DNA from: Chitinophagaceae bacterium
GTDB lineage: Bacteria > Bacteroidota > Bacteroidia > Chitinophagales > Chitinophagaceae
Direction: 5' to 3'
Length of the DNA stretch: 64,000 nucleotides
NCBI GenBank assembly: GCA_022843585.1
Contig: JALHNJ010000007.1
Coordinates: forward strand, 1 to 64,000
Part shown: piece by piece, positions 51,857 through 61,156 of the stretch
Layout of the letters: each line of letters opens with the position of its first letter
How positions within the stretch are numbered: the stretch's first letter is position 1
The notes under the pieces: generated by a model
What the model was told of the DNA's origin: nothing
Database searches by the model: none
Seen by the model: the letters and a program-made list of their open reading frames with translations, nothing else
Translations under genes and position numbers: made by a program

Positions 51857-53266
51857 ATGACACTCAGAAAGCTATTTCCGATTCTATTTTTATTTGTTGT
51901 GGTGAATGCAACGGCGCAGCCAATAAAAACACAAACAACAGCACAGTTGCTAAAAACGGCCAGCACTCTTTTACAAGCCCAGCAATTGGAAGCAGCAGAA
52001 GAATACTATAACACTGCCCTTACGAAAGCTATTGCAACAAAGAATCCTTATCACCAGGCACAGGCATATGAAGGCTTAGGAAATATTTATAATAAAACAA
52101 ACCAGCAAACACAGGCTATAGCAGCATACCAGAAAGCAGTGAAGTTTTACAAATCACTCAACATGACGGTGATCGCTGATGTGGTGAATAATCAATTACG
52201 GGGCTTGCTTGGCTTTGGAGATCTCTATGCCGGTGTTGAAATTGGTGCTAAGGGAATTAAACTCAGCATCATTGAAGTTAAGATCGATAAGAACGGTGAA
52301 AATGATTATACGTTAAAACTGGATAGTGCCATCAATACAGATGCCGCAGCTTTATCTTACCAAAGTGAAAAAGAAACCTTTGATGCCGTAACTATTTTTT
52401 ACAATATCATCCGGGAGAAATATGAAATTCCGGCTTCCAAAATTCATATCGTTATCAGCAGTGGATTAAAACAAGAACTGGATAAATACAATAAGGTAGA
52501 ATATTTTGCGAATGTGGTGCGACCCAAAGACCTCGACCCGAAAATAAAAATCAATTATATAACCGTTGAACAAGAAGCAGAATTAAGCTTTAAAGGAATT
52601 GTTCCTTCAGTCAACCGTCTGTCGGCCAACCAGCTCGATGTTGGAAGTGGAAATACCAAGGGTGGATATATTAACAGCAGGCGGAGTTTTATTCCAGTCA
52701 CTTTTCCATTGGGCACCAAATCTTTTCAACGTTTGCTGGAAGAAAAAATGCCGGGCAATGCAAAAATTGATGACTACCTGAAGGCTGCGGAAAAAGTTAT
52801 GATTGATAGTCTAGGCAGAATGATCGTTTACCAGTTCAGGGACAAACCAGATTTTAAATCAAGAGATATTATTTATGTATCCGGCGGTGTGGTATGGGCC
52901 ATTGCATCGTTAATGCACCCGGAACTGATAAAGCAAAACCATGTAGAACTGAACCAGGAGGATATTGCCAATTTTCGTAAACTCGTTTATAGTGATTATG
53001 ATAATCTCATTAATCCTGATCTAAGTAATCGCCTGAATGAGGATGATGCAAGAGCATCACTGGAAAATATAAAACGGGTGGTAAAAACCTACGATCAAAA
53101 AGCATTGCTATCTGGTACTATCTGGTTAGATGAAGTAATTAAGCATGTCAACTCAATGAATGCTTCCAAGAAGCTTATTTTTCCAAGATATGCTTATGTA
53201 GGTTGGATAAGCGGATACATCATGGATAAGATCAGTAAGCAGTACACGGGACTAGCCAGTCGCTAA
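51857..53266 (+). CDS. Exported TPR protein fused to a Ppx/GppA-like (ASKHA) domain
   Basis: 469 residues from ATG 51857 (GTG 51836 rejected; the signal peptide MTLRKLFPILFLFVVVNATAQ starts at the ATG). TPR-like helices occupy about 28-105 (EAAEEYYNTALTKAI, YEGLGNIYNKTNQQTQAIAAYQKAV). A Ppx/GppA-type domain follows: phosphate-1-like GVEIGAKGIKLSIIEV (126-141), the catalytic-Glu region VEQEAELSFKGIV (about 237-249), phosphate-2-like LDVGSGNTKGGYI (260-272) and YVSGGVVWAI (340-349). This is the order seen in exopolyphosphatase and guanosine-pentaphosphatase. Those enzymes are cytoplasmic, so an exported version is unexpected. ppk lies 9 kb downstream. Confidence 0.8.
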   Translation: MTLRKLFPILFLFVVVNATAQPIKTQTTAQLLKTASTLLQAQQLEAAEEYYNTALTKAIATKNPYHQAQAYEGLGNIYNKTNQQTQAIAAYQKAVKFYKSLNMTVIADVVNNQLRGLLGFGDLYAGVEIGAKGIKLSIIEVKIDKNGENDYTLKLDSAINTDAAALSYQSEKETFDAVTIFYNIIREKYEIPASKIHIVISSGLKQELDKYNKVEYFANVVRPKDLDPKIKINYITVEQEAELSFKGIVPSVNRLSANQLDVGSGNTKGGYINSRRSFIPVTFPLGTKSFQRLLEEKMPGNAKIDDYLKAAEKVMIDSLGRMIVYQFRDKPDFKSRDIIYVSGGVVWAIASLMHPELIKQNHVELNQEDIANFRKLVYSDYDNLINPDLSNRLNEDDARASLENIKRVVKTYDQKALLSGTIWLDEVIKHVNSMNASKKLIFPRYAYVGWISGYIMDKISKQYTGLASR

Positions 53267-53283
53267 AAAATGCAACTTACTAA

Positions 53284-53862
53284 TCATCCTTGCTTACGCA
53301 AATATTTTGTAAGTATCACAATTTGTTGCCCCTCTACTCTTCCTTCAATTTGCTCGGTGTTATCCGGTACTAATCGAATGTTGCGTACTACTGTTCCAAC
53401 TTTTGCATTGATGGTAGAACCTTTTACATCTAATGATTTGGTGAGCACCACCGCATCCCCATTCTGCAGAATAGCACCATAGCAATCTTTGTGTAGATCA
53501 ACTGCACTATCGTTTTCATGATCGCCGCTGGCTTTGGCCCAGGCAAGGCGTTCATCATCGAGGTACAACAAGTCAATACTTTCTGCAGCCCAGCTTTCAT
53601 TGCGTAAACGGTTCAGCATTCGCCAGGCCATTACTTGCACTGCAGGTACTTCACTCCACATGCTGGTAGTAAGACATTGCCAGTGAGTATTGTCTAATTC
53701 TTCTTTCTTTTCAATTTGGGCCAGGCACTTGGGGCAAACCAAAATTGCATCATCCATATTGCCGGTGGCAGGAGGCACTTCATATACTTTCAAATTTTCT
53801 GTGGCCTCACACAATTCACATTTGTTGCCGCTACGTTGTATCAATAGATCTTCTTGCTTCAT
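53284..53862 (-). CDS. PhnA-like zinc-ribbon protein
   Basis: 192 residues from ATG 53862. An N-terminal extension to 54000 would be encoded by the hairpin repeat and is rejected. An N-terminal zinc-ribbon-like region (NKCELCEATENL and ILVCPKCLAQI, two CxxC pairs) precedes a C-terminal PhnA/YjdM domain (DCYGAILQNGDAVVLTKSLDVKGS, GTVVRNIRLVPDNTEQIEGRVEGQQIVILTKYLRK). The family is often annotated as alkylphosphonate utilisation, but evidence for phosphonate chemistry is weak. It lies downstream of the semialdehyde dehydrogenase gene on the same strand. Confidence 0.88.
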   Translation of the reverse strand: MKQEDLLIQRSGNKCELCEATENLKVYEVPPATGNMDDAILVCPKCLAQIEKKEELDNTHWQCLTTSMWSEVPAVQVMAWRMLNRLRNESWAAESIDLLYLDDERLAWAKASGDHENDSAVDLHKDCYGAILQNGDAVVLTKSLDVKGSTINAKVGTVVRNIRLVPDNTEQIEGRVEGQQIVILTKYLRKQG

Positions 53863-53918
53863 ACTTATTTTTATTGCGGCGAATGTAATTGTAAAACTTG
53901 TGTTTAATATGAGGAATA

Positions 53919-54002
53919 TTTTGAAACACAAAGACACCAAGTCAATGAGACACAGAGAAAAAACTTTGTGCCTTGGTGTCTCCGTGACTTTGTGTTTCAA
54001 AA
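53919..54002. repeat. 84-nt hairpin repeat (CACAAAG/CTTTGTG type)
   Basis: The outer arms TTTTGAAACACAAAG (53919-53933) and CTTTGTGTTTCAAAA (53988-54002) are perfectly complementary over 15 bp. A second pair AGACACCAAG (53932-53941) and CTTGGTGTCT (53972-53981) nests inside. It lies between the dehydrogenase stop and the PhnA gene and resembles small hairpin elements found in many copies in bacterial genomes. Confidence 0.75.
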
Positions 54003-54005
54003 CAA

Positions 54006-55490
54006 TTACTTCACACTATCTTTTGTTATTTCACTATTTACAGTACGCCAGATTCCCAAAGGGTTTTCATTCTTCAATTCATCAGGCAATAATTCATTGC
54101 CCCAATTTTGAAAAGCAATGGGTCTTGCAAAACGTTTTATGCCATCTGCGCCAACAGAAGTAAATCTCGCATCTGTTGTTGAAGGGAAAGGACCGCCGTG
54201 GTGCATACTTAAACAAACTTCTACACCCGTAGGCACACTGTTTAAAATTAACCGACCACAAATATTTTTTGCAGCATCCACTATTTTTTCATGAATCTGC
54301 ATATCACTATCGGTTGCCATTAATGTAACGGTTAGTTGTCCTTCCAATTTATTAGCAACTTGCAACATCTCTTTCATATCCTTACAGCGAACTACTAATG
54401 AATAAGGTCCAAATACTTCCTGGTGCAACACGGGATTGCTTAAAAAAGTTTGTCCATTTGTAGAGGCAATAGTTGGGCTTCCCTGGTTCAAATCTGGTTT
54501 TGTTTCGCTAAAAGCAACAGTATCTACTCCTTTTTGTGAAAGGGCATGATCTTTTTTCTTCCGGTAATTTTTAAAAATGCCGGGATGCAACATAGTACCC
54601 GGAGCTATCTTAGTAATTTCTTTTCCTAACTCTTCTATAAAAGTATTTAACTCTTTACCATCAAGTCCAATGATGATACCGGGATTGGTACAAAACTGTC
54701 CTACACCCAATGTGATTGATCCCGCATACATTTTAGCAATTGCCTTTGCATCAGTTTTCATTTTCTCTGGCAGTAAAAAGACAGGATTGACACTTCCCAT
54801 CTCTGCAAACACCGGAATAGGTTCTTTACGTTGATTGCCCCAATCAAATAATTGTTTGCCCCCAGCATATGATCCGGTAAAACCAACTGCTTTTGTATAA
54901 GCATGTGTTACCAATGCTTTACCAACTTCAATACTTGCACCATGTACATGGGTAAAAACCCCATCAGGCATATTGCAGTCAGCAGCGGCTTTTAATATTG
55001 CTTTCGCCACCATCTCACTTGTTTGTGCATGTGCAGGATGTGCTTTTACAACAACGGGACATCCCGCAGCAAAAGCACAAGCAGTATCACCACCGGCAGT
55101 AGAATAAGCAAATGGAAAATTGCTTGCGCCAAAAACAACCACTGGCCCCAATGGAATCAGCATTTTTCTAATGTCGGGTTTTGGTGGTGTTTTATCAGGA
55201 ATTGCAGTATCTATTCTTGCTTCCAGCCACTCTCCTTTTTCACATGCATCTGCATATTGATTCAATTGAAAAATTGTACGACCTCTTTCGCCCCGTAATC
55301 TTGCTTCTGGTAAATTAGTTTCTTCACCTGCAACCTGTAATAACTCATCGCCGCAGGCTTCTAATTCTTTGGCAATGGCCCGCATGAAATCGGCCCTTTG
55401 CTTCAATGATAATTTACGGTAAACATAAAAAGCTTTCCATGCCTGTTGCATTACTTCTTCTATTTCTTGTGCTGTTGCGTCTTGGAACAT
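54006..55490 (-). CDS. 2-Oxoglutarate semialdehyde dehydrogenase (aldehyde dehydrogenase family)
   Basis: 494 residues. NADP-preferring aldehyde dehydrogenase of the hydroxyproline/glucarate type: ETNLPEARLRGERGRTIFQL, GPVVVFGASNFPFAYSTAGGDTACAFAAGCPVVVKAHPAH, catalytic E230 in FAEMGSVNP and C267 in GQFCTNPG. These motifs are characteristic of ketoglutarate-semialdehyde dehydrogenases. It would oxidise 2,5-dioxopentanoate to 2-oxoglutarate, the last step of hydroxyproline breakdown. It is 39 nt downstream of the DapA-family gene, probably co-transcribed. Confidence 0.92.
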   Translation of the reverse strand: MFQDATAQEIEEVMQQAWKAFYVYRKLSLKQRADFMRAIAKELEACGDELLQVAGEETNLPEARLRGERGRTIFQLNQYADACEKGEWLEARIDTAIPDKTPPKPDIRKMLIPLGPVVVFGASNFPFAYSTAGGDTACAFAAGCPVVVKAHPAHAQTSEMVAKAILKAAADCNMPDGVFTHVHGASIEVGKALVTHAYTKAVGFTGSYAGGKQLFDWGNQRKEPIPVFAEMGSVNPVFLLPEKMKTDAKAIAKMYAGSITLGVGQFCTNPGIIIGLDGKELNTFIEELGKEITKIAPGTMLHPGIFKNYRKKKDHALSQKGVDTVAFSETKPDLNQGSPTIASTNGQTFLSNPVLHQEVFGPYSLVVRCKDMKEMLQVANKLEGQLTVTLMATDSDMQIHEKIVDAAKNICGRLILNSVPTGVEVCLSMHHGGPFPSTTDARFTSVGADGIKRFARPIAFQNWGNELLPDELKNENPLGIWRTVNSEITKDSVK

Positions 55491-55529
55491 TGATCGTAAT
55501 TATTTTTATTAGTGATTACTGATTATTGA

Positions 55530-56432
55530 TTATAGGTTCGGACGTGTAGCAATACCATCATTAATTATTTTCAGCACTCTTTCCCGTTCTTCTCCTTCAA
55601 TTACTAAACGTGGAGCTCTTACATTTTCGCTACCAATTCCGGCTTGCGTTTCAGCCAATTTAATATACTGTACTAATTTTGGATGAATATCCAGTTCAAG
55701 CAATGGCATAAACCAACGGTAGATCTTTGTTGCTTCTGCTATTTTACCGGCTTTTACTAAATTATAAATGGCAACGGTTTCTGCAGGAAATGCACAAACT
55801 AATCCTGCTACTAATCCATCTGCTCCTAACACCAATTCTTCCATGGCTAAAGTATCTACACCGCATAGAATTTTATAGCGGTCTCCAAAACGGTTGATCA
55901 ATCTTGTAACATTCGTAACATCTCTTGTACTTTCTTTTATCGCCGTAATATTTTTACTGGATTGTAATTCATCAAACATATCAGGTGTTACATCTATTTT
56001 ATAATCTACCGGATTGTTGTAGATCATAATCGGCAAATCAGTAGTAGCTGCTATTGTTCTGAAGTAGGTAACAGTTTCTCTATGATCGCTTTTGTAACGC
56101 ATCGGTGGCAATATCATTAATCCGGCGGCACCCCATGCTTTTGCCAGTTCGGCCTGGCGGATGGCTTCTTTGGTAGATCCTTCAGCTATATTAATTATTA
56201 CCGGCACTTTACCAGCTACTTCTGCTACGGCAAATTTTACCAGTTTTTCCTTTTCGTCTGTGGTTAATACGCTGGCTTCACCTAAGGTGCCACCCAGTAT
56301 AATACCCGTTACACCCGCCGCTAATTGAGCATCCAGGTTTTTTTTAAATAAGGGTAGATCCAATTCGTCGTTGGCCGTAAATTTTGTCGTAAGTGCAGGC
56401 ATTACACCCTCCCATTGAAATGACATATTCAT
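55530..56432 (-). CDS. DapA-family deaminase/aldolase, probable 1-pyrroline-4-hydroxy-2-carboxylate deaminase
   Basis: 300 residues, TIM-barrel class I aldolase of the DapA/NAL family. Schiff-base Lys166 in NITAIKESTRD, Tyr138 in MIYNNPVDYK, and the GGTLGEASVLT loop in place of DapA's GTTGE. The context with a hydroxyproline epimerase and a 2-oxoglutarate-semialdehyde dehydrogenase points to Pyr4H2C deaminase, which yields 2,5-dioxopentanoate. Dihydrodipicolinate synthase is less likely given the neighbours. ATG 56432 or 56426 could be the start. Confidence 0.9.
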   Translation of the reverse strand: MNMSFQWEGVMPALTTKFTANDELDLPLFKKNLDAQLAAGVTGIILGGTLGEASVLTTDEKEKLVKFAVAEVAGKVPVIINIAEGSTKEAIRQAELAKAWGAAGLMILPPMRYKSDHRETVTYFRTIAATTDLPIMIYNNPVDYKIDVTPDMFDELQSSKNITAIKESTRDVTNVTRLINRFGDRYKILCGVDTLAMEELVLGADGLVAGLVCAFPAETVAIYNLVKAGKIAEATKIYRWFMPLLELDIHPKLVQYIKLAETQAGIGSENVRAPRLVIEGEERERVLKIINDGIATRPNL

Positions 56433-56646
56433 TGATTTTTAATTTGATAGGAATGTTTGACCATTTAAAGATTATTACCCGAAAATGCAAAACAAAAAGA
56501 GGCTTAAAGGTAAGGCTTCATACCCGTTTATCCACAAGGCATAACAAACGGTTGCCTGATATTACAAAGGGTGCTTTTGTACGGGAAATAATCATTAATT
56601 TTCAACTTCAAAATTTATTATTGCCTTCACATTAAATAAACCGTCA

Positions 56647-59600
56647 ATGAGACTATTTTCTACCCGGCTAACAAAATTATTGTTCCTTATTCTTTTACCT
56701 GGTTTTCTTTTTGCTCAGGTAAAAGATTATTCACTTCAACTTACTTCTGGAAAATATTTACCGGAAGAAAACAGAAATACTGTTAGTAAGCAATCTGATG
56801 TTTTTCAGCAAAGTCTTTTTAGTGGGAAGCATTATGTAACTATTCAATTTTATGCAACCCCGGACCAGGCTACCAGGAGCAGGTTAAGCTCGGCGGGTAT
56901 TGAATTGATAGACTACATACCCAACTATGCTTATACAGCAATAGTAAAAGAGAATTTTGATCTTGCGGCTATACAAGGACTACCCATAAGAAGCCTTCTG
57001 CAGTTTTCTACCGAACAAAAAATGCCGGCATCTTTTTTTAAAGGTATAGTACCTGCACATGCAATAAAACAAGCTGGTTATGCTGATGTGGTGGTTACAA
57101 CGTATGAAAAAATTAGTGCGGATAAAATTGCTGCAGCATTAAATGCGGTTGGAGCAGCTATTATCGCAGACAATCAAATTTTTAAAAATTATGATATCCG
57201 GGTTCCGATTGCAAACGTAAATGCATTGGCAGCTTTACCCTTTATTCAATGGACAGAGCCTATTGACCCGCCGAATGTGTTAGAAAATGCCCCGGGCAGA
57301 TCACTTCACCGGGTTAATATTTTAAATGATGGTGTTAGAAATTTAAAAGGCGATGGAATTAATATTGGCATTTGGGATGGTGGCCAGGTCAATCTTAATC
57401 ATCTTGACTTTTCACCTGCAGGCAGAGTTACAATAGTAAGAGCAGGCGGAGTATCCGATCATGCGACGCATGTGGCAGGTACTATTACGGGAAAAGGAAT
57501 TGTAAATCCTGTAGCCCGTGGTATGGCGCCAAATGCAACATTATTCTCCTGGGATTTTAATACAAACATTCAAACCGAAATGGCAACCGAAGTGCCTAAT
57601 CGTAATCTTTTAGTAAGCAGCCACTCTTATGGTTCCTCGGGAACACCAAGCTGTTCGTTGAATGATCCTTTAGGAGTTTATAGCACTACTTCAAGAAATA
57701 CAGACGTAAATCTAAATAACAACACAACACATCTGCATGTTCATTCTGCCGGTAATTCAGGCGGTGTATGTGCAGGTGGATTTATGACAATAACCGGAAG
57801 TGGAAAATCAGCTAAGAACAACCTCGTGGTTTCAAATGTTACCACAACAGAAGCAATTTCCGGCTCCAGCAGCCGCGGCCCGGTACAAGATGGCAGAATA
57901 AAACCAGAAATAAGTGCAATGGGAACCAACGTTTTTTCTACCTGGATTCCTAATAGCACTTATGCTACTATTTCAGGAACATCAATGTCTACACCGGGTG
58001 TATCCGGAACTTCAGCTTTATTGTACCAGCGATATAAACAATTAAACGGAAATGCAAACCCTATATCATCGCTTATTAAAAATGTTATTTGTAACGGAGC
58101 TTTAGATATAGGTAATGCCGGACCTGACTATACTTTCGGTTTTGGTCGTATTGATGCCTTATCAGCTGTAGAAATTCTGGAAGAGAACCGCTATTCCGTA
58201 AACACCATTACTAATGGTGCTACTAACTTTATTGATGTTACTGTACCGGCGGGTACAGTGCTATTGAAAGCTATGTTAACATGGAATGATCCGGCGGGTG
58301 CAGCAAATGCAAACCCGGCTTTGGTAAATGATCTTGACCTAACTGTTGTTAACGGAGCTACTACAACCCTCCCTTGGATAATGGACAAAAGTAACCCTGC
58401 AGCACTTGCTACCAGAGGTGTAGACAATTACAGTAATATAGAACAGGTTACTATTACTAATCCTGCTGCCGGCACTTACAGATTAAATGTAAATGGTACC
58501 AACGTAACAACTGGGCCTAACCAGCAATATGCTCTAACATGGATTATAGAACAACAGCACATCGAGGTACTTTTTCCCAATGGCGGTGAGAACTTTATTC
58601 CAGGTACTGCAACCGGCTCGAACATTCAATACATAACATGGAATAATGCAGGAATTACAGGCACACAAACAGTTGAATACTCTACTGATAATGGAGCCAA
58701 CTGGACTACTATTGGAAGTGTTGCTGCTAATGTTACAAGATTAGCCTGGAATCCTATTCCTTCAGTAAGCACTGCTACTGCACTAGTCAGAGTAATCAGT
58801 GGTGCTGTATCTGATGTAAGCGATGCTAACTTTAGTATCATGGGACAACCGGTTTTACAATTTGTAAGTGCTGCAGCATGTCTTCCAGGCGAAATCAGTT
58901 ACACCTGGCCTGCAGTAACTGGTGCCACACATTATGATATATACAGACTTGACCAGGCTACCGGAGATTTTGTAATGATGGCTTCTAATATAATAGGCAC
59001 CGCACATACAATTACAGGCCTTACTCCCGGAGCAACAATATGGGCTGCGCTGGTTGCAAAAAATAATACCACTGGTGCTCAAAGCCCACGATCAAATGCA
59101 GTTAGTGGAACGGTTTCAACTGGTGGCGGGGGTCTTGCTCCTATTGGAAATGTTTCCGGCCAGGCAAGTGTTTGTGGCAATATTCAAGTTCAATATTCTG
59201 TTCCAACTGTTACAGGTGCTACATTATATACCTGGACTTCTCCTCCGAATACAACTATCGCCAGCGGACAAGGAACTAATACAATTTTGGTAAACTTTTT
59301 TGCTGGTAGTAGCAGTGGTAACGTTACAGTATTTGCCAGCGCAGGTTCCTGCCAAACAAGTACATCTACTTTCCCTGTCACGTTCAGCAGCGAAGTGCTA
59401 CCCCCGGCTAGCGGAGGAGATCAAACTAGTAATATTTGCCCTCCAACCCCCATACCAACATTAACTGCAACAGCAACCGTACCTGCCGGACATACTTTAA
59501 CTTGGTTTACAGCCGCAACAGGTGGTTCTATAGTAACAAGTCCAACTTTAAGCACCCCGGGTACAGTCACCTATTATGCTTCTAGTTCTAATAATGCAAG

Positions 59601-61068
59601 TGGTTGTATCAGTCCTTCAAGAACACCGGTTACATTAACTATAAATGCAGTTTCAGGAGCAGCTATAACTGCCGGAGGGCCTCTTACATTCTGCCAGGGT
59701 GGTAGTGTTGTATTAACTGCTACTGCAGGTACCTCTTATATATGGAGAAATGGGGCAACACAAGTTGCCACTACCCAGGCTTATACAGCCACTGCTTCTG
59801 GTTCCTATACAGTAGAAGTAACTACAGGCTCTTGTGTTAATACTTCAGCTGCAACAAATGTTACTGTAAATCCAACGCCAACTGCAGCCATTACTGCTGG
59901 TGGCCCAACTACCTTCTGCCAGGGGTTAAATGTAGTGCTTACTGCATCGGCAGGTTCATCCTGGTTATGGAGCAATGGGGAAACAACACAGTCCATCACT
60001 GTAACTACTTCCGGCAACTATTCAGTAATTGTTACCAATGCATCAAATTGCAGTACTACATCTGCTGTAACGGCTGTTACTGTTAATCCTAATCCGGCTG
60101 CCGTAATTACTGCAACCGGAGGTATAACAACAGTTTGTCAGGGTGGAACTGTTACACTACAGGCCAATGCAGGCAACTCCTATTTGTGGAGCAATGGAGC
60201 CACTACACAATCAATTACACTTACCGGACCAATTGGTACTACAAACTATTCAGTAGATGTAACACAAGCTGGCGGTTGTGTATCATCATCCTCAGCTACA
60301 GCGGTTACCATAAATCCATTACCAACAGCTACAATTACTGCTGCAGGTCCATTAGCATTTTGTAATGGCAATAATGTTGTTTTAAATGCTCCTGCTGGCG
60401 GCACATGGATATGGAGAAATGGAGCAACACAAGTTGCTACTACACAATCATACACCGCTACTACTACCGGTGCTTATACAGTACAGGTAACAACAGCAGC
60501 TGGTTGTTCTAATACTTCGGGTATTACCAATGTTACAGTAAGCCCTAACCCGGTTGCAACGCTGGCAGCAGCGCCATATACTAAATTGTTCCCTGGTTTA
60601 AAAACAAACCTTACTGCTACTGTTAATCCAACCGGAACGTATACTTATACATGGCTACGAAACGGTAATGCTGTACCGGGTGCAACAACAGCTTCTATTC
60701 CAAATATTGATTTGAATGGCCTTGGCACTTATACCGTAACAGTAACAAATACTACTGGCTTACCATGTTCTAACACATCTAACGCCGTAGTAATTGCCGA
60801 CTCCATCAGTGCTAAGTTGTTTGTATATCCAAATCCATCTAAAGGAGCATTCCAGGTTCAATTCTATACCACTAACACATCTGCACATACCGTTTCCATT
60901 TTTGATGCTAAGGGAAGTGTAGTGTATAGAAAAGAATATAACCTGAGCATCCCTTACCAGCAAATGGATGTAGATATAAGAAGACATGGTGCTGGTGTGT
61001 ACCAGGTGGTATTACACGACAAAACAGGAAAACGATTGGCGTACAAACAAATAGTAGTCGCTCAATAA
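56647..61068 (+). CDS. T9SS-secreted S8 serine protease with Ig-like repeats
   Basis: 1473 residues. Signal peptide 1-24 (ending LFAQ). A propeptide-like region is followed by a subtilisin domain (about 225-515) with D244 (GIWDGG), H272 ([10 protein letters not shown]), oxyanion N370 (HSAGNSG) and S446 (SGTSMSTP). A P-domain-like jelly roll follows (about 515-640), then an FnIII-like module (about 745-820). Then come about six Ig/PKD-like modules rich in Thr/Ser, several opening with AxITAGGPxxFCQG. A type A T9SS sorting domain ([10 protein letters not shown]...[24 protein letters not shown], about 1390-1473) ends the protein. It is probably secreted or surface-attached. Followed by a strong terminator. 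Confidence 0.95.
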   Translation: MRLFSTRLTKLLFLILLPGFLFAQVKDYSLQLTSGKYLPEENRNTVSKQSDVFQQSLFSGKHYVTIQFYATPDQATRSRLSSAGIELIDYIPNYAYTAIVKENFDLAAIQGLPIRSLLQFSTEQKMPASFFKGIVPAHAIKQAGYADVVVTTYEKISADKIAAALNAVGAAIIADNQIFKNYDIRVPIANVNALAALPFIQWTEPIDPPNVLENAPGRSLHRVNILNDGVRNLKGDGINIGIWDGGQVNLNHLDFSPAGRVTIVRAGGVSDHATHVAGTITGKGIVNPVARGMAPNATLFSWDFNTNIQTEMATEVPNRNLLVSSHSYGSSGTPSCSLNDPLGVYSTTSRNTDVNLNNNTTHLHVHSAGNSGGVCAGGFMTITGSGKSAKNNLVVSNVTTTEAISGSSSRGPVQDGRIKPEISAMGTNVFSTWIPNSTYATISGTSMSTPGVSGTSALLYQRYKQLNGNANPISSLIKNVICNGALDIGNAGPDYTFGFGRIDALSAVEILEENRYSVNTITNGATNFIDVTVPAGTVLLKAMLTWNDPAGAANANPALVNDLDLTVVNGATTTLPWIMDKSNPAALATRGVDNYSNIEQVTITNPAAGTYRLNVNGTNVTTGPNQQYALTWIIEQQHIEVLFPNGGENFIPGTATGSNIQYITWNNAGITGTQTVEYSTDNGANWTTIGSVAANVTRLAWNPIPSVSTATALVRVISGAVSDVSDANFSIMGQPVLQFVSAAACLPGEISYTWPAVTGATHYDIYRLDQATGDFVMMASNIIGTAHTITGLTPGATIWAALVAKNNTTGAQSPRSNAVSGTVSTGGGGLAPIGNVSGQASVCGNIQVQYSVPTVTGATLYTWTSPPNTTIASGQGTNTILVNFFAGSSSGNVTVFASAGSCQTSTSTFPVTFSSEVLPPASGGDQTSNICPPTPIPTLTATATVPAGHTLTWFTAATGGSIVTSPTLSTPGTVTYYASSSNNASGCISPSRTPVTLTINAVSGAAITAGGPLTFCQGGSVVLTATAGTSYIWRNGATQVATTQAYTATASGSYTVEVTTGSCVNTSAATNVTVNPTPTAAITAGGPTTFCQGLNVVLTASAGSSWLWSNGETTQSITVTTSGNYSVIVTNASNCSTTSAVTAVTVNPNPAAVITATGGITTVCQGGTVTLQANAGNSYLWSNGATTQSITLTGPIGTTNYSVDVTQAGGCVSSSSATAVTINPLPTATITAAGPLAFCNGNNVVLNAPAGGTWIWRNGATQVATTQSYTATTTGAYTVQVTTAAGCSNTSGITNVTVSPNPVATLAAAPYTKLFPGLKTNLTATVNPTGTYTYTWLRNGNAVPGATTASIPNIDLNGLGTYTVTVTNTTGLPCSNTSNAVVIADSISAKLFVYPNPSKGAFQVQFYTTNTSAHTVSIFDAKGSVVYRKEYNLSIPYQQMDVDIRRHGAGVYQVVLHDKTGKRLAYKQIVVAQ

Positions 61069-61088
61069 CACTCAAACAAAATTTTCCG

Positions 61089-61124
61089 AAGGCTAAACGT
61101 ATTTTTTACGTTTAGCCTTTTTTA
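61089..61124 (+). terminator. Rho-independent terminator after the subtilase
   Basis: Perfect 13-bp stem AAGGCTAAACGTA/TACGTTTAGCCTT with a TTTTT loop, followed by five Ts. Confidence 0.9.
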
Positions 61125-61156
61125 ATATTTTGTCAGCAAAATAATTGCCAGGTTTC

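Noticed and set aside
53863-54000. 46-residue N-terminal extension of the PhnA-like protein
   Set aside because: It is encoded by the hairpin repeat, and the conserved family start is the ATG at 53862.
55530-56432. Dihydrodipicolinate synthase (dapA)
   Set aside because: The fold matches, but the loop sequence and the hydroxyproline-pathway neighbours favour the deaminase assignment.
58500-60560. CRISPR-like spacing of repeats
   Set aside because: The repeats are protein-coding Ig-like modules of the subtilase, diverged and in frame, with no short identical repeat plus spacer pattern.
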